From an uncultured Bacteroidaceae bacterium (GTDB lineage: Bacteria; Bacteroidota; Bacteroidia; Bacteroidales; Bacteroidaceae): 7,969 nt of DNA. This document shows, piece after piece, positions 6,688-7,969 of the stretch (position 1 is its first letter; the number at the start of each line of letters is the position of its first letter). Under the pieces are notes generated by a model, which worked only from the letters and a program-made list of their open reading frames with translations, made no database searches and was not told where the DNA came from. The stretch covers positions 1 to 7,969 of the forward strand of contig CAKRMO010000045.1 in the NCBI GenBank assembly GCA_934364765.1, read 5' to 3'. The translations under genes were made by a program, and so were the position numbers.

Positions 6688-7680
6688 ATGGAAGAGAGAA
6701 TAATTGATCCAGTTCCGCGTGAGCTTCTTGCCAAAGAGCTCACCCCGGACCGCTGTTTGCGCCATACCAACAAACGCGCCAATGAGATTTATGTCGTAAC
6801 CTACCAGAACGCGCCCAATGTGGTGCGCGAGATAGGCCGCCTGCGTGAGATAGCGTTCCGCGCTGCGGGCGGCGGCACCGGCAAGAGCTGCGACCTCGAC
6901 GAGTTCGACACAATGGACGTGCCATACCGCCAGCTGATTGTGTGGAACCCCGAAACGCAGGAAATACTCGGCGGCTACCGCTACCTGCCCGGCTCGCTTT
7001 TCAAAATGGGCGATGACGGGCAGCCCCTGCTCGCAACAAGCCACATGTTCCGTTTCTCCGAAAACTTCATAAAGAACTATATGCCCTACACGGTGGAGCT
7101 TGGGCGCTCGTTCGTAGCCGTGGAATACCAAAGCACGCGCCCCGGCTCGCGCGGGCTGTTCACCCTCGACAATCTGTGGGACGGTCTCGGCGCGCTGACG
7201 TTCCTTGTGGAAGGGATGAGATACTTCTTCGGCAAGATGACAATGTACCCCTCGTTCGACAGAAAGGGCCGCGACATGATACTGTTCTTCCTGCAAAAAT
7301 ACTTTGGCGACAAGGACAACCTTGTAACGGCGATGAACCCAATACAGATTGACACCGACCGCAATTACCTGCAACAGCTTTTCAGCGGCTCGAACTTCAA
7401 GGAGGATTACAGGATTCTGAACACCGAGGTGAGGAAGCTGGGCTTCAACATTCCGCCATTGGTCAACGCATACATGGGTCTCAGCCCCACGATGAGGATG
7501 TTCGGCACGGCGGTGAACGACACGTTCGGAAACGTGGAGGAGACGGGAATCCTCATTGACGTTGACGAGATTTTCGAAGAGAAGCGCCTGCGCCACATAA
7601 ACACCTTCGTGCAGAAGAACCCCGACTCGCTCTCCATTCTGCGCGATGTGCTCAAAGCCCCGGGCAACAAGCGGCACTGA
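6688..7680 (+). CDS. glsB: GlsB: GNAT-type glycine N-acyltransferase (commendamide / glycine-lipid synthesis)
   Basis: Belongs to the OlsB-like (hemolysin-like) acyltransferase branch of the GNAT fold. In Bacteroides the homologue moves a 3-hydroxy fatty acid, probably from acyl-carrier protein, to the amino group of glycine to make an N-acyl glycine (commendamide), which GlsA then acylates. Visible landmarks in the 330 residues are REIGRLREIAFRAAGGGTG (47-65), the acidic CDLDEFDTMD segment (68-77), the hydrophobic strand LIVWNPETQEILGGYRY (83-99) and ELGRSFV (137-143), the OlsB-type ELGR motif. The GNAT core is about 45-210; the remainder is a family-specific C-terminal extension. No signal peptide or membrane segment is seen. 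It is last in the glsA-glsB unit, with a strong terminator 12 bp after its stop. Ornithine N-acyltransferase is the main alternative, but the Bacteroidales setting and the glsA neighbour favour glycine. Confidence 0.85.
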   Translation: MEERIIDPVPRELLAKELTPDRCLRHTNKRANEIYVVTYQNAPNVVREIGRLREIAFRAAGGGTGKSCDLDEFDTMDVPYRQLIVWNPETQEILGGYRYLPGSLFKMGDDGQPLLATSHMFRFSENFIKNYMPYTVELGRSFVAVEYQSTRPGSRGLFTLDNLWDGLGALTFLVEGMRYFFGKMTMYPSFDRKGRDMILFFLQKYFGDKDNLVTAMNPIQIDTDRNYLQQLFSGSNFKEDYRILNTEVRKLGFNIPPLVNAYMGLSPTMRMFGTAVNDTFGNVEETGILIDVDEIFEEKRLRHINTFVQKNPDSLSILRDVLKAPGNKRH

Positions 7681-7690
7681 AAACGGCACA

Positions 7691-7723
7691 AGGCCTTTGC
7701 GCGTTTTGCACAAAGGCTTTTTT
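7691..7723 (+). terminator. Intrinsic terminator of glsA-glsB
   Basis: GCCTTTG (7693-7699) and CAAAGGC (7711-7717) make a perfect 7-bp stem, extendable by an A-U and a G-U pair. The 11-nt loop contains two more possible pairs. Six T residues follow (7718-7723). It begins about a dozen bases after the glsB stop codon at 7680. Confidence 0.85.
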
Positions 7724-7800
7724 GTACCCCCCACGGCGCGGCGGCAGCCGCATTGCCGGCGAAAAAAAACGTATTTCACGATTTTGACAAAAAGAATAAT

Positions 7801-7808
7801 TATATTTG
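7801..7808 (+). promoter_or_regulatory. Bacteroidetes-type -7 promoter box for the gene at 7847
   Basis: TATATTTG is a perfect TAnnTTTG match in AT-rich DNA after the glsB terminator. A TTTG (7783-7786) lies upstream, but with a 14-bp gap, shorter than the usual 19-21. The predicted leader is about 30 nt. Confidence 0.6.
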
Positions 7809-7846
7809 CAACACAAAAGATTTCACTCACCTAAATTCATGACGGA

Positions 7847-7969
7847 ATGAAAAAGATTGCCGCAGCCTTCGCGCTGCTGATGTTTGCACTTACAGCGGGC
7901 TTCGCCCAAACCAAAGGGATTGTCGTGGACATTTGGCCCGACGGGCTCCCGAACACTAACGGCATGGAC
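7847..7969 (+). CDS. Secreted protein, probably an alpha/beta hydrolase of the carbohydrate-esterase-like type (partial, runs off right edge)
   Basis: Only the first 41 residues are in the window. Residues 1-20 form a clear signal peptide: MKKIAAAFALLMFALTAGFA, with cleavage before Q21, so the product is exported to the periplasm or beyond. The mature start contains VVDIWPDGLPNTNGMD (26-41). A [LI]WP[DE]G.PN..G opening is common in Bacteroidota secreted alpha/beta hydrolases annotated as esterases or mis-annotated as xylanases, whose catalytic Ser-Asp-His would lie outside the window. The start was chosen because the signal peptide begins there; an ATG at 7839 is in another frame and ends after three codons. 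The secretion call is firm and the enzyme class tentative. The left-hand promoter and terminator show it is a separate unit from glsAB. Confidence 0.6.
   Translation, partial: MKKIAAAFALLMFALTAGFAQTKGIVVDIWPDGLPNTNGMD

Noticed and set aside
5671..7830. Very long (719-codon) open frame on the minus strand, antisense to both glsA and glsB
   Set aside because: It mirrors two genes with clear family motifs, so its lack of stops follows from their GC-rich codon choice. The product is His/Arg/Val-rich with no domain, its ends fall in promoter and terminator DNA, and the start sits in AT-rich intergenic sequence.

Overview
The window looks like chromosomal DNA from a member of the Bacteroidales (Bacteroidota). 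Four signs point that way: a SusC/RagA-type TonB-dependent outer-membrane transporter, a GlsA/GlsB glycine-lipid gene pair, near absence of Shine-Dalgarno-like sequences before starts, and promoter boxes of the Bacteroidetes type (TAnnTTTG at -7). Coding DNA is fairly GC-rich and the intergenic DNA is AT-rich. I cannot name the genus.

Layout. Positions 1-2915 (minus strand) hold the N-terminal ~971 residues of a SusC/RagA-family transporter; its C-terminus, and any SusD partner, lie beyond the left edge. Positions 2916-3857 carry no gene I can support. This stretch holds the susC-type leader and promoter, a strong hairpin flanked by A and T runs, and a mosaic of palindromes and a short tandem repeat (about 3440-3750) that looks like a dispersed non-coding repeat element. 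Positions 3858-5645 (minus) encode an intact three-domain Xaa-Pro aminopeptidase with all five metal ligands. Positions 5646-5817 are a divergent promoter region with a symmetric repeat arrangement. Positions 5818-7680 (plus) hold glsA then glsB, 39 bp apart, behind a Bacteroidetes-type -7 box and followed by a clear intrinsic terminator. At 7847 a new secreted protein begins behind a perfect -7 box; its first 41 residues resemble the start of carbohydrate-esterase-like alpha/beta hydrolases.

How the genes fit together. The best-defined unit is glsA-glsB. By homology, GlsB (a GNAT-type N-acyltransferase) loads a 3-hydroxy fatty acid onto glycine to give an N-acyl glycine (commendamide), and GlsA (a PlsC-type O-acyltransferase) adds a second acyl chain to make a glycine lipid, a phosphorus-free membrane lipid of Bacteroidales. 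The transporter at the left, and perhaps the secreted hydrolase at the right, fit a glycan-foraging lifestyle, but they are not one polysaccharide utilization locus on the evidence here. The aminopeptidase is a housekeeping peptide-degradation enzyme.

I do not see a clearly new biological system. The least explained DNA is the palindrome-rich intergenic region at 3440-3750 and the symmetric repeat block between the aminopeptidase and glsA.
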